From Gemmatimonadota bacterium (GTDB taxonomy: Bacteria > Latescibacterota > UBA2968 > GCA-2709665), in the NCBI GenBank assembly GCA_028873695.1, contig JAPPNU010000035.1, positions 1-57,211 of the forward strand: DNA of 57,211 nucleotides, given 5' to 3'. The notes under the pieces were generated by a model, which worked only from the letters and a program-made list of their open reading frames with translations, made no database searches and was not told where the DNA came from. Of this stretch, positions 45,401 to 54,461 are shown one piece after another. Numbering within the stretch: position 1 is the first letter of the stretch; each line of letters opens with the position of its first letter. The translations under genes and the position numbers were made by a program.

Positions 45401-47870
45401 ATGGTTGAACGACCACAAGGTTTTCGGCCGGATCGTCGCGCCCGGCGCGCTCTACGGCGCGATGGCCTGCGCCGCGTCCCGCCTTGAGGAAGGCGGCCCC
45501 GTGGTTGTGGAGAATTTCCAGTTGCACAATGCCCTGGTTTTCGAAGAGGACGGAGACGGGGCGGGTGACGCGGGCCGGAAGATGCAGGTCATGCTCGAAA
45601 CCGGCGAACCGGGTTCTCCGCGAGGCGTTCAGATCTTCAGCAGAGGAGACGAGGGAGACTGGACCGTACACGTGGAAGGCGCGCTTGCTCCGGGGGCTCC
45701 GGGCCCCGATCCGGGCACGCGCATCGATCCTGATAGCCTGAAGACCGCGCTATCGCCGCTGGACGTTTCGGACTACTACCGCCACAGAGCGAGTACGGGC
45801 GTGGACCTCGGTCCGTTCTTCCGCACCCTTGGCAGGGTCTGGTCGCGTCCCGGCGAGGCGCTGGGTGAGGTCTCTCTCCCGGAGTCGCTTTCAGGTCATG
45901 GCCTGGACGTCCATCCGCTCGTGCTGGACGGCTGTTTCCAGGTTGTGGGCGCGGCGCGCAACCTGGCAGGCAAGGAGGGCGGCGCCACGTATCTGCCGTT
46001 TGCCTGGGAGCGGCTCTGGCTGGCGGGACCGCTGCCGGACCGGGTCCTCTGCCACGTGCGACTCAGCGAGGCATCAAGTGAGGCGGAAGCCGCGCCTGGC
46101 GAGCCACCGGAAGTGCTCAGCGGTGAAATTGACGTCTACGACCCGAACGGGGCGCATCTGGGCCGCCTGAGCGGTTATACCGTTAAACGCGCGACGCAGG
46201 AAGCGTTGCTCGCCGCGGTCGAAGGCGTCAAGGACCTCCTGTACGAGGTGGTGTGGAGCGAACGCGACCTTCCTGCCCGAATTACATCCGCGGGCTTCTT
46301 CCCTGATCCGGCGGACGTCGCGTCCGGCTCACAGACGTTTGCCGGCTATCTCAGGGACGCCGGCGTCGATCCCGATGACAGGGACGCCCTGCTCTCGGAC
46401 CTGGAAAGGTGGTCCCGGTCCCGCGCACTCGCGACGCTGGAAGAACTGGGCTGGCATCGGCGGGTGGGAGAAACCGTCGACCCGGAGGCGTTGCGGGACG
46501 AATTGGGCGTCCTCCCGGAGCACCGGCGCCTCTTTCGGCGGCTGTTTGAGATGCTCGCCAGGTCGGGGGTCGTAAAGGAAGCTGGCGACGGATTCACCGT
46601 GATCGCGGGTCCGGGGGATCCGCTTCCCGAAGGCCTGCCCGCCGACCTGGAGGCGTTCGCCTCTCGCATGACCGACCTGCACCCCGACGGCCTGATCGAG
46701 ACCGGCCTGTTCCGGCGTTCCGGCATCGCCCTGGCGGACGTGCTTCGCGGTCGTGAAGACCCGCTGACGCTTCTGTTCAGCAGCGGTGAACCGACAGCCG
46801 CCGATCTGTATCTGAAGGCGCCGGTCGCGCGTGCGGCGAACCGGATGCTGGCGGATGCGGTCAAGGCGCTCGTGGCTGCGTTGCCCGAAGGCCGGCGCCT
46901 GAGGGTCATCGAGGTCGGCGCAGGAACCGGATCGGCGACGGCTTCCGTACTTCCGGAACTTCCCGACGGGCAGTTCGACTACGTGTATACGGATATTTCG
47001 GCGGGTTTCTTTTCCGAGGCGGAAGCGCGGTTCGGCGACGGCGGCGGCGGCATCGATTATCGTCCGCTGGATATCGAAGAGGACCCGGTCGAGCAGGGTT
47101 TCGACGCCCACGGATACGACCTGCTGATCGCATCCAACGTGCTGCACGCGACGCGGTACCTGAGCGAGACGCTGGGTCACTGCCGGGACCTTCTCGCGCC
47201 GTCCGGGCATCTGATCGCACTCGAAAACCTCAGTGGGCTGGGATGGATGGACCTGACCTTCGGCCAACTGGACGGCTGGTGGCGGTTCGCCGACGACTAC
47301 CGTCCGCACCACGCCCTCGCCGGTCCGCCTGTCTGGCGCTACGCGCTGGGCGGCGCGGGATTCGAAGGCGTGGAAGTCCTGGGGGTGGATGAGTCCGACA
47401 CGTCCCGGACCCTGGACAAGGGCGTCATCGTGGCGCAGGGTCCGGCGAAAGTGGCCGAGGCGCCCGGCGTCTGGGTTCTGGCTGCGGACCGGGGAGGTTC
47501 CGCTGCGAAACTGGCAGCCGAATTGGCCGAGCGGAACCAGACGGTCGTGCTTGCCGGCAGCGGAACGCAGGACGACAGAGGATCTGTCGGCGACGGCCCG
47601 GGCGTATTCAACGCTTCCGTGGAAACCGACCTGCGTGAGTCCTGGCGCGCGCTTCTGGCAGACCTGCCGGACGCAGTGCCGCTGCGCGGCGTTGTGCATC
47701 TGACGGGACTGGACGGTCACGGGTCGGAAGCCACGACGCAGGAAATGGCGGAGGACGTGAAGCGGGTGGGAGCGAGCGCGCTCGCGCTCGTGCAGGGCAT
47801 CGCCGACGCCGACGTCGTCCCGGAAAACGGAGTCTGGGATCACCCGTGGCGCCCAGGTACTGGAACGTGA
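42456..47870 (+). CDS. Type I polyketide synthase, first part (KS-AT-DH-MT-psiKR), frameshifted
   Basis: The first 1794 codons of a bimodular reducing PKS. The KS (about residues 27-450) has the triad C199 (DAACASSM), H334 (EAHGTGTT) and H374 (NIGHLES). The AT (about 585-880) has GHS679IGE and RAFHS, predicting malonyl-CoA. The DH (about 950-1250) has H987-x3-G-x4-P and D1158-G-C-F-Q. A C-methyltransferase (about 1484-1640) has VIEVGAGTGSAT. Then comes the start of a structural pseudo-KR. ATG 42456 follows AGGAGA with 5-base spacing; the frame is open from 42411. The reading frame is lost at the GGG run 47836-47838: dropping one G gives GVW-ITRGAQV, the usual PKS sequence, and continues into the next entry. 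The stop at 47870 is out of frame with the true protein. Confidence 0.9.
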   Translation: MLEANGHIESSGNPDDTRVNSGSAQPIAIVGMACRFPGAPDIASFWRLLRNGGNAVSEGIPGSGTGRWGLLFPDDAVRSEGCRFGAFVDDIDLFDDAFFRISPVEAEFLDPQQRMMLETSWEALEDAGIDPDGLRESLTGVYTGISNDEYRMLVVDSIKPAEAAGCLYALSGTNLNGASGRVSFVLGLRGPAKAVDAACASSMVSVHDAVADLQQGKADLAIAGGVQAILNGRIYELRAEAMMLSPDGQCKTFDASANGYVRGEGCGVVVLKRLSEAEADGDRIWAVIRGAAVNHGGASTGLTVPNTPALEEVIQTALSDAGISPLDVDYLEAHGTGTTVGDPIEINAVANVYGRGRTDDRPLLIGSVKTNIGHLESAAGVAGVIKAALVLNRGVIPKHLHFQDPNPSVDWDGLPVQVTSSMLDWPHRSGKARLAGVNSFGISGTNAHIVMEEYRAPNGASPEESGNAGAAMPVPVSLPTGMDDLPITTRTVHSRPIRLLPLSGKSDGALSNLGGRYLSWLDERKGDLASEENGILADMAWTAGGGRSHFDHRAGVVFHDVESLRSQLKEVTEGRNCVSSRPPSRVAFAYTGQGSQWVGMGRDLYECEPVARAVLDRCEAVILEERGVSLLDMMFGNTGSEGELGDTAWEQPALYALECALTALWSSVGVRPDVVLGHSIGELAASQAGGVFSLEDGMRFAAVRGTLMSTTDEGSMAAVFAPADRVEEVVNATSADARLSVSGYNGTHQVVSGPAAGIEAISDQFAAEGVRVRRLNTTRAFHSALVEPILDELEAFVSSLEIRSPSLTVVSNLTGAAVDPDQIQDGAYWRRHAREPVAFVQGVKTLADLRVDVVLEIGPRSVLAPMAAASWPESSGSPAPAVLSSLRPPSNGGEEPGNTDGFAGAAARAYEAGLPIQFNGLFAGETRRRISVPSYPFQRRRHWIQPPRRRAGGAGHPLLGDRHESARGEVTFETEVFPSDPAWLNDHKVFGRIVAPGALYGAMACAASRLEEGGPVVVENFQLHNALVFEEDGDGAGDAGRKMQVMLETGEPGSPRGVQIFSRGDEGDWTVHVEGALAPGAPGPDPGTRIDPDSLKTALSPLDVSDYYRHRASTGVDLGPFFRTLGRVWSRPGEALGEVSLPESLSGHGLDVHPLVLDGCFQVVGAARNLAGKEGGATYLPFAWERLWLAGPLPDRVLCHVRLSEASSEAEAAPGEPPEVLSGEIDVYDPNGAHLGRLSGYTVKRATQEALLAAVEGVKDLLYEVVWSERDLPARITSAGFFPDPADVASGSQTFAGYLRDAGVDPDDRDALLSDLERWSRSRALATLEELGWHRRVGETVDPEALRDELGVLPEHRRLFRRLFEMLARSGVVKEAGDGFTVIAGPGDPLPEGLPADLEAFASRMTDLHPDGLIETGLFRRSGIALADVLRGREDPLTLLFSSGEPTAADLYLKAPVARAANRMLADAVKALVAALPEGRRLRVIEVGAGTGSATASVLPELPDGQFDYVYTDISAGFFSEAEARFGDGGGGIDYRPLDIEEDPVEQGFDAHGYDLLIASNVLHATRYLSETLGHCRDLLAPSGHLIALENLSGLGWMDLTFGQLDGWWRFADDYRPHHALAGPPVWRYALGGAGFEGVEVLGVDESDTSRTLDKGVIVAQGPAKVAEAPGVWVLAADRGGSAAKLAAELAERNQTVVLAGSGTQDDRGSVGDGPGVFNASVETDLRESWRALLADLPDAVPLRGVVHLTGLDGHGSEATTQEMAEDVKRVGASALALVQGIADADVVPENGVWDHPWRPGTGT

Positions 47871-50800
47871 GCGGGGCGGAGAACTCGTTGGCGCCACGCT
47901 GTGGGGCTTCGGCAAGGCCGTCGCCCGTGAAGCCGCGCATCTACAGCCGAGGATGATCGATCTGGACCCGGGCGAGATGGCGCCCGCGCCGGATCTCGTC
48001 AACGAGCTTCTCTATCCGGACTCAGAAAATCACATCGCGTTTCGGTCAGGCCGACGTCAGGTGGCGCGGCTGGTCCGGGCGGGGACGGAAGGAGAGCGGC
48101 TTTCGCTTCCCGAGGCGTCGGATTGGGTGCTGGCTCCAGACCCGACCGGCGTGTTCGACCGGCCGCAGGTCCTCCCCCTGCCCGCACGGTCTCTCGAGCC
48201 GTGGGAGGTTCGCGTTGGAGTGGAAGCGTCCGGGCTCAACTTCTGGGACGTCTTTCGTTCGCTCGGCTTTATCGAAGAGGGCAATCTCGGCAGGGAAATG
48301 TGCGGCCGCATTCTCGAGGTCGGCGCCGAAGTATCAACCGTCTCGGTGGGCGACCACGTGGTCGGATTGGGCTTTGGCGCGTTCGCGCAGCAGATGGTTA
48401 CACACGAGCAGCTGGTGGCGCCCGCGCCGTCGGGATACTCCGTCTCCGGACTTGCCACGGTGCCAAGCGCGTTCGTGTCCGCGGCATTGTCTTTCGAGTT
48501 CTCCGGACTGGAGGCCGGCGAGCGCGTTCTGATTCACGCGGGGGCGGGCGGCGTCGGGCTGGCTGCCATCCAGCTGGTGCAGGCCGCGGGAGCGGAGGTC
48601 TTCGCCACGGCGAGCGCGCCCAAGCAGGCGTATCTCCGATCGCTGGGCGTGAAACACATTTTCGACAGCCGCACGACGAACTTCGGCCGGGAAATCCTGG
48701 AGGCCACGGACGGCAAGGGTGTGGACGTGGTACTGAACAGCCTTACGGGAGAGGGCTTCATCGAGGCGAGCCTGTCCTGCCTCAGGCACGGCGGGCGCTT
48801 CGTGGAACTGGCCAGGCGGGACATCCTCAGCGTGGAGGAGATGGCGGCGGTGAGGCCGGACGTACCCTACGACATCCTGGAACTGGATGTCATGAAAAAG
48901 ACCGACCCCGAGTGGGTGGGAAGGGTCCTTCGGGACGTGATGGCTCGCCTCGCGTCCGGAGAACTCGAAGCGATCACCCACAGCCGTTGGCCCCTCGCCG
49001 AGGCCGGCGCCGCCCTGAGCTTCATGCGCGCCGCGCGCCACCTCGGCAAGATCGTGGTAACGACTCCGCCCGTGCAGAACGGCAGGTTGCGGCAGGACCG
49101 GACCTATCTCGTTACGGGCGGACTGGGCGGTATCGGATGCGCTGTCGCCGCCTGGCTGGCGGACCGAGGAGCGGGAGCCATCGTATTGAACGGACGCCGG
49201 GCGCCCGATGACGAGGCCGAGGAAGCGATTGGCAGGCTGCGGGAGGCCGGCGCTACAGTACAGGTGGAACTCGCGGACGTGACGGACGCCGCCGCGATCG
49301 ATCAGATGCTGGCGAGGATGGATGCGACGCTCCCACCGCTCGGGGGCGTGATCCACAGCGTGGGCGTGCTCTCCGACGGGGCGCTGACCAATCAGACCTG
49401 GGACCGGTTCGCAACGGTGCTCTGGCCGAAGGTCCTGGGCGCCTGGCACCTGCACCGGGCAACGCTTGATCGCGATCTGGAAATGTTCGTGCTGTTCTCC
49501 AGCCGGGTCGGCGTCATGGGCAATCCGGGCCAGGCCAACCACGCGTCGGCCAACGCGTTTCTGGATCAGCTCGCGGGTCACCGCCGTGCGCTGGGACTAC
49601 CGGGACAGGCCATCGCCTGGGGGGCGTGGTCTGAGATCGGCGAGGCGGCGGAACAGCGGGAACGCATCGACCGGCAGCGTTCGGCGCTGGGCGGGCGCTG
49701 GTTCACCCCGCAGCAGGGTATGCGGGCATTCGACCAGCTCGTACGCCAGGACGTTACGACTTCCGTGGTGATGTCGATGGACTGGTCCGTATTCGAGGAA
49801 GCCGTCGAAGACCGGCCGCCTTTTCTCGATGATCTGCTCTCCGCAACCACGGACGACGATTCCGGCACGGCTGCGTCTTCGGAGGACCTGATGTCCAGTT
49901 TGCGGGGAGCGCCCGCGGCGCCCGAGGAACTCCTCGTCTCATTCCTGCAGCAGGAAGTGCAGGCAGTGCTCAGGCTTCCGGCGGCGCCGGAGCCTTCGGT
50001 GGGATTCTTCGATCTGGGCATGGATTCGCTGATGGCGGTAGAACTGCGAAACCGCCTGAATCGGGCATTTACCGATCAGTACGTCGTGCCCAATACCGTG
50101 GTTTTCGACTACCCGGACATCGCCAGCCTGGCGAGTCACCTCGCTGAAGAACTGGGCGGGGTCAGCACTGGACCGGCCCCTGCGGAAGAGCCCGAGCCGG
50201 AGGTCATTGCCGTTGCGCCGCGGGAGAAAGAGAACGACGGCATCGCGATCGTGGGTATGGCGTGCCGGTTCCCCGGCGCACCGGATATCGATACGTTCTG
50301 GAATCAACTCGTGGCGGGCAAGGACGCGGTGACGGACGGACGTGGAGATTCAGGCACATGGGGCGGTCTCACCAAAGAGCTTCCGGCTGAGTACGCCGCG
50401 TACCGCCAGGGCGGATTCGTGGATGAGATTGACCGGTTTGATTCCAGGTTCTTTCGGATTGCGCCAATTGAGGCGCGCACGATGGATCCGCGGCAACGCA
50501 TGCTCATGGAGACAAGCTGGCAGGCGCTTGAAGACGCAGGGTTGAATCCGGACTTGCTCCGGGGCAGCCGCACCGGCGTCTACGCGGGCATATCCACCAG
50601 CGAATACCGGGACCTGATGACAGGCAGCGCCTACGGCGTCAGTTACCTGGGCACAGCGGCCAGCATGGCTGTCGGGCGTCTTTCTTTCGTACTTGGACTG
50701 GAGGGACCCACCATCCCGGTGGAACTCAACTGCGCGTCGTCACTGGTTGCGGTACATTATGCCGCCGCCGCCCTGTGGAACGAGGAAGCGGATATGGCCC

Positions 50801-52722
50801 TGGTTGGGGGCTCGCACGCCATTCTTTCGCCCTCTCTTACGAGAGAAATGGGCGATCTGGGTATGCTGTCGCCAAGCGGACGGTGCAGGGCCTTCGATGC
50901 GTCCGCCGACGGCTTCGTGCGAGCGGAGGGCTGTGGTATGGTCGTTCTGAAACGCTTGAGCGAAGCGGAGGCCGACGGAGACCTCATCTGGGGCGTGATT
51001 CGTGGTTCGGCGGTCAACCAGAACGGTGCCGCCGCCGGACCGACGGTGCCGAACGGCCCCGCGCAGGAGCGGGTCATCGAGTCCGCCCTCGCGCGCGGGA
51101 GTGTCGACCCGTCGGAAGTGGACTATCTCGAGGCGCACGGGTCCGGATCGGGGTTCGGCGACCCGATCGAGATTCAGGCAGCGGCGGCGGTCTACGGCAG
51201 GGAACGCGAAGCCGACCGGCCGCTGTTGATTGGCTCCGTGAAGACGAACATCGGGCATCTGGAGCCGGCCGCGGGGGTCGCAAGCCTCATCAAGACCGTG
51301 CTGGCGATGCATCGTGGCGTGATCCCGCGTAACCTTCACTTTCACGAACCGAATCCGAACCTGGACTGGGACAGTCTGCCCGTGCGCGTGGTGTCGGCCA
51401 ACACCGAATGGCCGGCCCTCACCGATCGGCCGCCGCGGGCGGGGGTGAGCGCCTTCGGCATATCGGGCACGAACGCCCACGTCGTTGTGGAGGGGTACGT
51501 TTCGGGGGACGGTGCGCCCGCCGATGCGGACCCCGTCCTCACTGGCGCCCCGCGTTCCGTGGAGGTATCGCTGCCGGAGCCGATGGCCGACCTGCCGCTG
51601 ACGGCGAACGACGCGCTGAAAGCGCGGAAGTCGCGCTTCCTCCCGCTTTCGGGAAGGGCGGGCGGCGCGCTGATCGATCTGGCGAGGCGTTATCTCGACT
51701 GGCTCGACGCCAGGGCCGGAGCGATTGCTTCCGATGAAGCGCTGCAGGACCTGCTCGCCGACATGGCCTGGACCGCGGGGACGGGGCGGAGCCATTTCGA
51801 CTACAGGGCCGGCGTGGTCTTCAACGATGCCCGGTCGCTACGGGACGGATTGAAGGCGGTGGCTGACGTGCACGAGTCGCCGGAACCGGCGGAGGCGGGG
51901 AAGGTTGCTTTCGCATTCGGAGAAGCAGGCATCCCACGGACGGGCACGGACCGGACGTTGTACGAGACCGAGCCGGTGGCGCGCGCGGTCCTGGATCGCT
52001 GCGAGGAGGCTTTTGGCGAAATCCGCGGCGAATCGCTGCTGGACGCGATGTTTGGTCCCACCGGATCGGAGGGTGTCCTGGAAGACCCGGCTTGGGCGCA
52101 GCCGGCCGCCTACGCATTGCAATGCGCGCTTACCGCGCTGTGGTCCAGTGTGGGTATCCGACCGAACGTGGTCGCGGGTCAAGGCGGGGGAGAACTCGCG
52201 GCGGCGCAGGCGGCGGGGGTTTTCAGTCTCGAGGAAGGATTGCGACTTGCTTCGGCCCGGGGCGTGGATGAACCCGTGGACGACGTCGCCTTTGCGCCGC
52301 CCTCGCTCGACTACGTCAGCAGCGTTACGGGTCGGATAATCTCGTCGGACGAGGCTCTCGACGCGGAGTACTGGCGACGCCAGCAAGACGAAACCGCGCC
52401 GTTCGGTAATTCCTTCGACACACTTGCCGCACTGGGCGTGCGGCTCATCGTAACGGTCGGCCCGTTCCTGTCGCCCGGCTCCGACGTACTTCAAGCCTGG
52501 CGGGAGGCCGCGAACGACGCGGGGGCCCCGGCTGTGATCGACAGCCTGCGAATTCCGGGAGGCGATGATACGGAGGCGGATGACAGCGGAATCGTCAAGG
52601 CGGTTGCAGACGCATACGAGGCGGGGATCGCAATTCGCTTCGAGGGTCTTTTCGCAGGCGAAGCCCGGCGCCGCATCGCCCTGCCGGCCTATCCCTTCCA
52701 GCGCCGGCGCCACTGGATCTAA
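47839..52722 (+). CDS. Type I polyketide synthase, second part (ER-KR-ACP-KS-AT-like)
   Basis: Continuation of the same PKS in another frame; as separate ORF it would start at ATG 47953. In fused numbering (about 3421 residues): end of the pseudo-KR, an ER (about 1890-2205, NADPH loop HAGAGGVGLAA), a KR (about 2214-2405, GGLGGIG, active Ser in LFSSRVG, but His2362 at the usual Tyr in GQANHASANAF), an ACP with Ser2524 (GMDSLMAVEL), and a second KS with C2759 (NCASS), EAHGSGS and NIGHLEP intact. A short AT-like domain follows, with GQGGGE instead of GHSxGE, about 100 residues deleted, and an end at the post-AT motif YPFQRRRHWI. No ACP follows in cis. The likely product is a methyl-branched, reduced chain. 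Confidence 0.88.
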   Translation: MTRGAQVLERERGGELVGATLWGFGKAVAREAAHLQPRMIDLDPGEMAPAPDLVNELLYPDSENHIAFRSGRRQVARLVRAGTEGERLSLPEASDWVLAPDPTGVFDRPQVLPLPARSLEPWEVRVGVEASGLNFWDVFRSLGFIEEGNLGREMCGRILEVGAEVSTVSVGDHVVGLGFGAFAQQMVTHEQLVAPAPSGYSVSGLATVPSAFVSAALSFEFSGLEAGERVLIHAGAGGVGLAAIQLVQAAGAEVFATASAPKQAYLRSLGVKHIFDSRTTNFGREILEATDGKGVDVVLNSLTGEGFIEASLSCLRHGGRFVELARRDILSVEEMAAVRPDVPYDILELDVMKKTDPEWVGRVLRDVMARLASGELEAITHSRWPLAEAGAALSFMRAARHLGKIVVTTPPVQNGRLRQDRTYLVTGGLGGIGCAVAAWLADRGAGAIVLNGRRAPDDEAEEAIGRLREAGATVQVELADVTDAAAIDQMLARMDATLPPLGGVIHSVGVLSDGALTNQTWDRFATVLWPKVLGAWHLHRATLDRDLEMFVLFSSRVGVMGNPGQANHASANAFLDQLAGHRRALGLPGQAIAWGAWSEIGEAAEQRERIDRQRSALGGRWFTPQQGMRAFDQLVRQDVTTSVVMSMDWSVFEEAVEDRPPFLDDLLSATTDDDSGTAASSEDLMSSLRGAPAAPEELLVSFLQQEVQAVLRLPAAPEPSVGFFDLGMDSLMAVELRNRLNRAFTDQYVVPNTVVFDYPDIASLASHLAEELGGVSTGPAPAEEPEPEVIAVAPREKENDGIAIVGMACRFPGAPDIDTFWNQLVAGKDAVTDGRGDSGTWGGLTKELPAEYAAYRQGGFVDEIDRFDSRFFRIAPIEARTMDPRQRMLMETSWQALEDAGLNPDLLRGSRTGVYAGISTSEYRDLMTGSAYGVSYLGTAASMAVGRLSFVLGLEGPTIPVELNCASSLVAVHYAAAALWNEEADMALVGGSHAILSPSLTREMGDLGMLSPSGRCRAFDASADGFVRAEGCGMVVLKRLSEAEADGDLIWGVIRGSAVNQNGAAAGPTVPNGPAQERVIESALARGSVDPSEVDYLEAHGSGSGFGDPIEIQAAAAVYGREREADRPLLIGSVKTNIGHLEPAAGVASLIKTVLAMHRGVIPRNLHFHEPNPNLDWDSLPVRVVSANTEWPALTDRPPRAGVSAFGISGTNAHVVVEGYVSGDGAPADADPVLTGAPRSVEVSLPEPMADLPLTANDALKARKSRFLPLSGRAGGALIDLARRYLDWLDARAGAIASDEALQDLLADMAWTAGTGRSHFDYRAGVVFNDARSLRDGLKAVADVHESPEPAEAGKVAFAFGEAGIPRTGTDRTLYETEPVARAVLDRCEEAFGEIRGESLLDAMFGPTGSEGVLEDPAWAQPAAYALQCALTALWSSVGIRPNVVAGQGGGELAAAQAAGVFSLEEGLRLASARGVDEPVDDVAFAPPSLDYVSSVTGRIISSDEALDAEYWRRQQDETAPFGNSFDTLAALGVRLIVTVGPFLSPGSDVLQAWREAANDAGAPAVIDSLRIPGGDDTEADDSGIVKAVADAYEAGIAIRFEGLFAGEARRRIALPAYPFQRRRHWI

Positions 52723-52782
52723 CGATCGGGTCGCCAGCGCCGGGACGTCCCGACCATCGATCCGGCTGCGCGGCGAGAGGAC

Positions 52783-53550
52783 TCAGAGGAGGGATTCGAC
52801 GTACCGGCGCGCGGAAATGGCGGCCGGCAGGGGTTCGTCCCAGTCGGCGCCCTTGAGTTCAACCACCAGCGGGCCGCCGTAACCGCAGTCTGTCAACAGA
52901 TTCAGCAACTCCTCAAAAGGCGCTTCTCCTTCGCCGAAGGGCACGGGCTTATCCCCCGCCTGGTCGCGCAGACGGACGCGACCGATGCGCCCGGCCAGGG
53001 CCTCGGCAAACGGCATAATGGATTCGCCCGCCGAAAGCAGATGTCCGGTGTCAAGGAGAACGCGTGCCCGTTCCGGCAACTCGGACATCACCGCCTGGTA
53101 ATCGCCCAGCCCCTGGAGCCGGTTTCCCTTCCTATTGCCCAGATTGAGGGTAATGTCGCGGACGTTTTCCAGGATCGTATTGACGCCTTCGACGAGGTCG
53201 GCGAGCGCCGCGGACGTGCGGTCGCCTCCACTCGTATTCAGGGTCTTCACGCCCAGAGCGCGGCCCATGTGAATGTCCCATTCGAGCTGGCGCAGATTGT
53301 ACGCGAGATTGCGCTCGTCGGAGTCCGCCTTGCGGCCCGTGAGATTGCGGATGTTAAAGCCGGAAAGGCGAATCCCGGCTTCGGCAACGGCAGAACGAAA
53401 CATAGGAACGGACCACTGTGGGTGGACGGGCGAACTCTGTGTGCATTCGCGGAAGAGTTCCAGGCATGAATAGCCGGCCGCCCGGGACAGGTTCAGGATT
53501 TCAGGCAACTGCAGGTCCGGACAGAGCGCCGGACTGAAGACGAGGTCCAT
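52783..53550 (-). CDS. Sugar phosphate isomerase/epimerase-like TIM-barrel protein
   Basis: A 255-residue protein of the xylose-isomerase-like TIM-barrel superfamily. The metal-site pattern is recognisable: E in YSCLELFREC, D-T-G-H in RVLLDTGHLLSAGE, R-x-R-D in GRVRLRDQAGDK and a late E in PLVVELKG. Substrates of this family range from sugars to inositols and hydroxypyruvate, so the exact reaction is open. The ATG at 53550 shares its A with the TGA of the upstream dioxygenase gene (TGATG), showing translational coupling. The frame is open upstream to 53859, but that part overlaps the dioxygenase and lacks homology. Confidence 0.82.
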   Translation of the reverse strand: MDLVFSPALCPDLQLPEILNLSRAAGYSCLELFRECTQSSPVHPQWSVPMFRSAVAEAGIRLSGFNIRNLTGRKADSDERNLAYNLRQLEWDIHMGRALGVKTLNTSGGDRTSAALADLVEGVNTILENVRDITLNLGNRKGNRLQGLGDYQAVMSELPERARVLLDTGHLLSAGESIMPFAEALAGRIGRVRLRDQAGDKPVPFGEGEAPFEELLNLLTDCGYGGPLVVELKGADWDEPLPAAISARRYVESLL

Positions 53551-54302
53551 CAGTTGATACCCTCCCAATGCGCCCATTGATCGTCGCAGGTCTCGAAACG
53601 GATATCGTTGGCGTCCTTGCGAGCGAAGCGACCGATCAACGCCATGCGGATGTTGCGACTGACGTTCCTGGATCCCGAATGGAAGAGCTGGCTGTGCCAG
53701 AAGATGGCGTCGCCGGCGCTTCCGATAAATTCGCGCCCCTCCGGCAATGCCCCTTCGGGATAGACGTCGCTGGAAGTGCCGCCGCGGACCGACAGCAGGG
53801 AGCGCGTCCTGAAGTACTCGTATGAGACGTTGTGGCTGCCCGGCCAATAGGTGAAGCAACCGCCCCTCGATGCAACGTCGTCGACGTATATCGTGAGGTT
53901 GATCGTCGTATATCCAACCGTCCCTTCAGGCACCCCGTTGGTCGGGGTGTAGTACCCGTCGAGATGGCCGCGTTCCGGAAGAGACCATGTCTTGTCCGCG
54001 GACGGGTAGACCAGTGCCGGACCCGCGCTGCCGGGATTGAGCCGGCCCTTGCCGACCATTTCCTCCATCATCTCGAAGAGCGGCGATTCGTGAACCGTAG
54101 CGCGGATGGCGGGATGGTTGGCCGGCACAGGCGTGCGGGGTCCCGCGTCGATCCAGGTTGCCGGATCGTCACGGTCGGCCTCGATGCCGGTCCAGAGCGC
54201 ATCCCGTGCGGCGCGAACCTGAGCGGACGTGAGCGCGCCGCGAACGATGAGGCAGCCGTTCTCCTTGAAAGACAGCTTGTCTGATGCGGAAAGATAAGGC
54301 AT
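53550..54302 (-). CDS. Phytanoyl-CoA dioxygenase (PhyH) family protein
   Basis: A 250-residue Fe(II)/2-oxoglutarate-dependent oxygenase. The iron-binding H-x-D is in GHLDGYY, the distal His in WHSQLFHSGSRNVS, and the 2-oxoglutarate-binding Arg is in RNIRMAL. The N-terminal FKENGCLIVRGALT is typical of the family. Members hydroxylate lipids, amino acids or natural products. It is the first gene of a two-gene minus-strand operon with the TIM-barrel gene, lying between the PKS and a discrete ACP on the other strand. A tailoring role for the PKS product is possible but unproven; such genes are also very abundant in these genomes as catabolic enzymes. Confidence 0.85.
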   Translation of the reverse strand: MPYLSASDKLSFKENGCLIVRGALTSAQVRAARDALWTGIEADRDDPATWIDAGPRTPVPANHPAIRATVHESPLFEMMEEMVGKGRLNPGSAGPALVYPSADKTWSLPERGHLDGYYTPTNGVPEGTVGYTTINLTIYVDDVASRGGCFTYWPGSHNVSYEYFRTRSLLSVRGGTSSDVYPEGALPEGREFIGSAGDAIFWHSQLFHSGSRNVSRNIRMALIGRFARKDANDIRFETCDDQWAHWEGIN

Positions 54303-54461
54303 GGCATTTACCCCGGGAGTCGATATATTGTTGATGTACCGCGTTGTCTAAACAGCCAATATAGCGGAAAGACCGGCCGCGGAAAGGTTTTTTTTCGGTA
54401 CTGTGACCGGCCCGAACGGAAACAACCCTCGCGGAACACTGATCCGCCCGCAAAAAACGAA

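Noticed and set aside
43983..45671. 562-residue minus-strand open frame within the PKS
   Set aside because: It lies antisense to the AT and DH domains and has no recognisable domains; such shadows are common in GC-rich PKS genes.
47820..47960. Programmed ribosomal frameshift in the PKS
   Set aside because: There is no slippery heptamer or obvious downstream pseudoknot, and PKS genes are not known to need frameshifting; a one-base insertion or assembly error is simpler.
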